Assembly (NCBI GenBank): GCA_963854735.1
Contig: OY978101.1
Span: forward strand, 1,178,001 to 1,242,000
Reading direction: 5' to 3'
Length of the DNA: 64,000 nt
Origin: Marvania coccoides
Lineage: Eukaryota > Chlorophyta > Trebouxiophyceae > Chlorellales > Chlorellaceae
Position numbers and translations under genes: made by a program. Of the stretch, positions 63,748 to 64,000 are shown in pieces; positions within the stretch are counted from its first letter, which is position 1; each line of letters opens with the position of its first letter. The notes below the pieces were generated by a model. The model ran no database searches and was not told the DNA's origin. It saw only the letters and a program-made list of their open reading frames with translations.

Positions 63748-64000
63748 AATATTTTTGAAATTTCCAACTCCGGGGTTTTAGCCATCGCCAAAAGAAACCT
63801 GGGCGCCACTGATAACCTGAACACCGTCTGTGCATTGACCAAACCTGAAATAACACGTGCCCGCATCCCCCCTTTGCCGAAAAAACCGCAGCCGACATTT
63901 TTGCCTCTGCTACCCCATCCTCATCGTGACCGAGACGGCTCTTTATGCGCTTTTTGCAGCATATGCATGTTTATTAAAGCCCCACAACATGTATCCAGAG
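63748..64000. other. 3' flank of the permuted tRNA, no gene seen
   Basis: No coding or RNA feature recognised before the window ends. Confidence 0.4.

Noticed and set aside
63600..63760. Two ordinary, overlapping or tandem tRNA genes instead of a permuted one
   Set aside because: No matching 5' half lies upstream of the T arm and no T arm lies downstream of the D arm; the acceptor and anticodon stems pair only between these two halves.

Overview
This window is nuclear DNA of a eukaryote, most probably a unicellular green alga or a close relative. Coding exons are GC-rich and introns and intergenic DNA are AT-rich. Spliceosomal introns are short (about 60-150 nt), nearly all GT-AG with a few GC-AG, and genes sit tightly on both strands. 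Several products look plastid-targeted or plant-like: a DUF760 protein, a pheophytinase-like hydrolase, a DUF493 protein, a KAPP-type membrane-FHA-PP2C phosphatase, a granulin-bearing papain protease, and thiamin enzymes of TH1/TH2 type. A ciliary assembly factor (LRRC6/DNAAF11) implies motile cilia. A permuted tRNA-Phe gene at the right end fits red algae, prasinophyte green algae and chlorarachniophyte nucleomorphs, where such genes are known. The lineage is an inference.

Layout. 0-10 kb: two tiny genes, a secreted GH3 beta-glucosidase whose frame is broken by a CATA microsatellite insertion, a PAN/apple-like membrane protein, a UBE2E-like E2, and a coiled-coil protein. 10-19 kb: a triple-KH protein, cytosolic CysRS, a TLC-domain protein, a DUF760 protein and an unknown. 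19-25 kb: eight exons that join in frame into one 1133-residue TenA-HAD-ThiD-ThiE protein, with TRM112 lying antisense inside one of its introns. 25-42 kb: pheophytinase-like hydrolase, two short membrane proteins, an AT-hook protein, papain protease, TBC RabGAP, a kinase-fold protein, a MYND gene with a frame problem, and LRRC6. 43-56 kb: NSA2, DUF493, an ankyrin/PH-like/RING ligase, a class 3 lipase, the KAPP-like phosphatase, BCP1 and a 43-residue three-exon gene. 57-64 kb: gene-poor and repetitive, with a long hairpin, two LINE remnants facing each other tail to tail, short-repeat tracts, and the permuted tRNA.

The central result is the thiamin gene. It unites what plants split into TH2 (TenA-HAD, pyrimidine salvage and thiamin monophosphate phosphatase) and TH1 (ThiD-ThiE, HMP-P kinase and TMP synthase), so one polypeptide would carry pyrimidine salvage, phosphorylation, coupling to the thiazole and final dephosphorylation. 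The other genes form no visible pathway cluster. Exon joins were built by reading splice sites and checking phase by hand; no alignment or transcript evidence was available.
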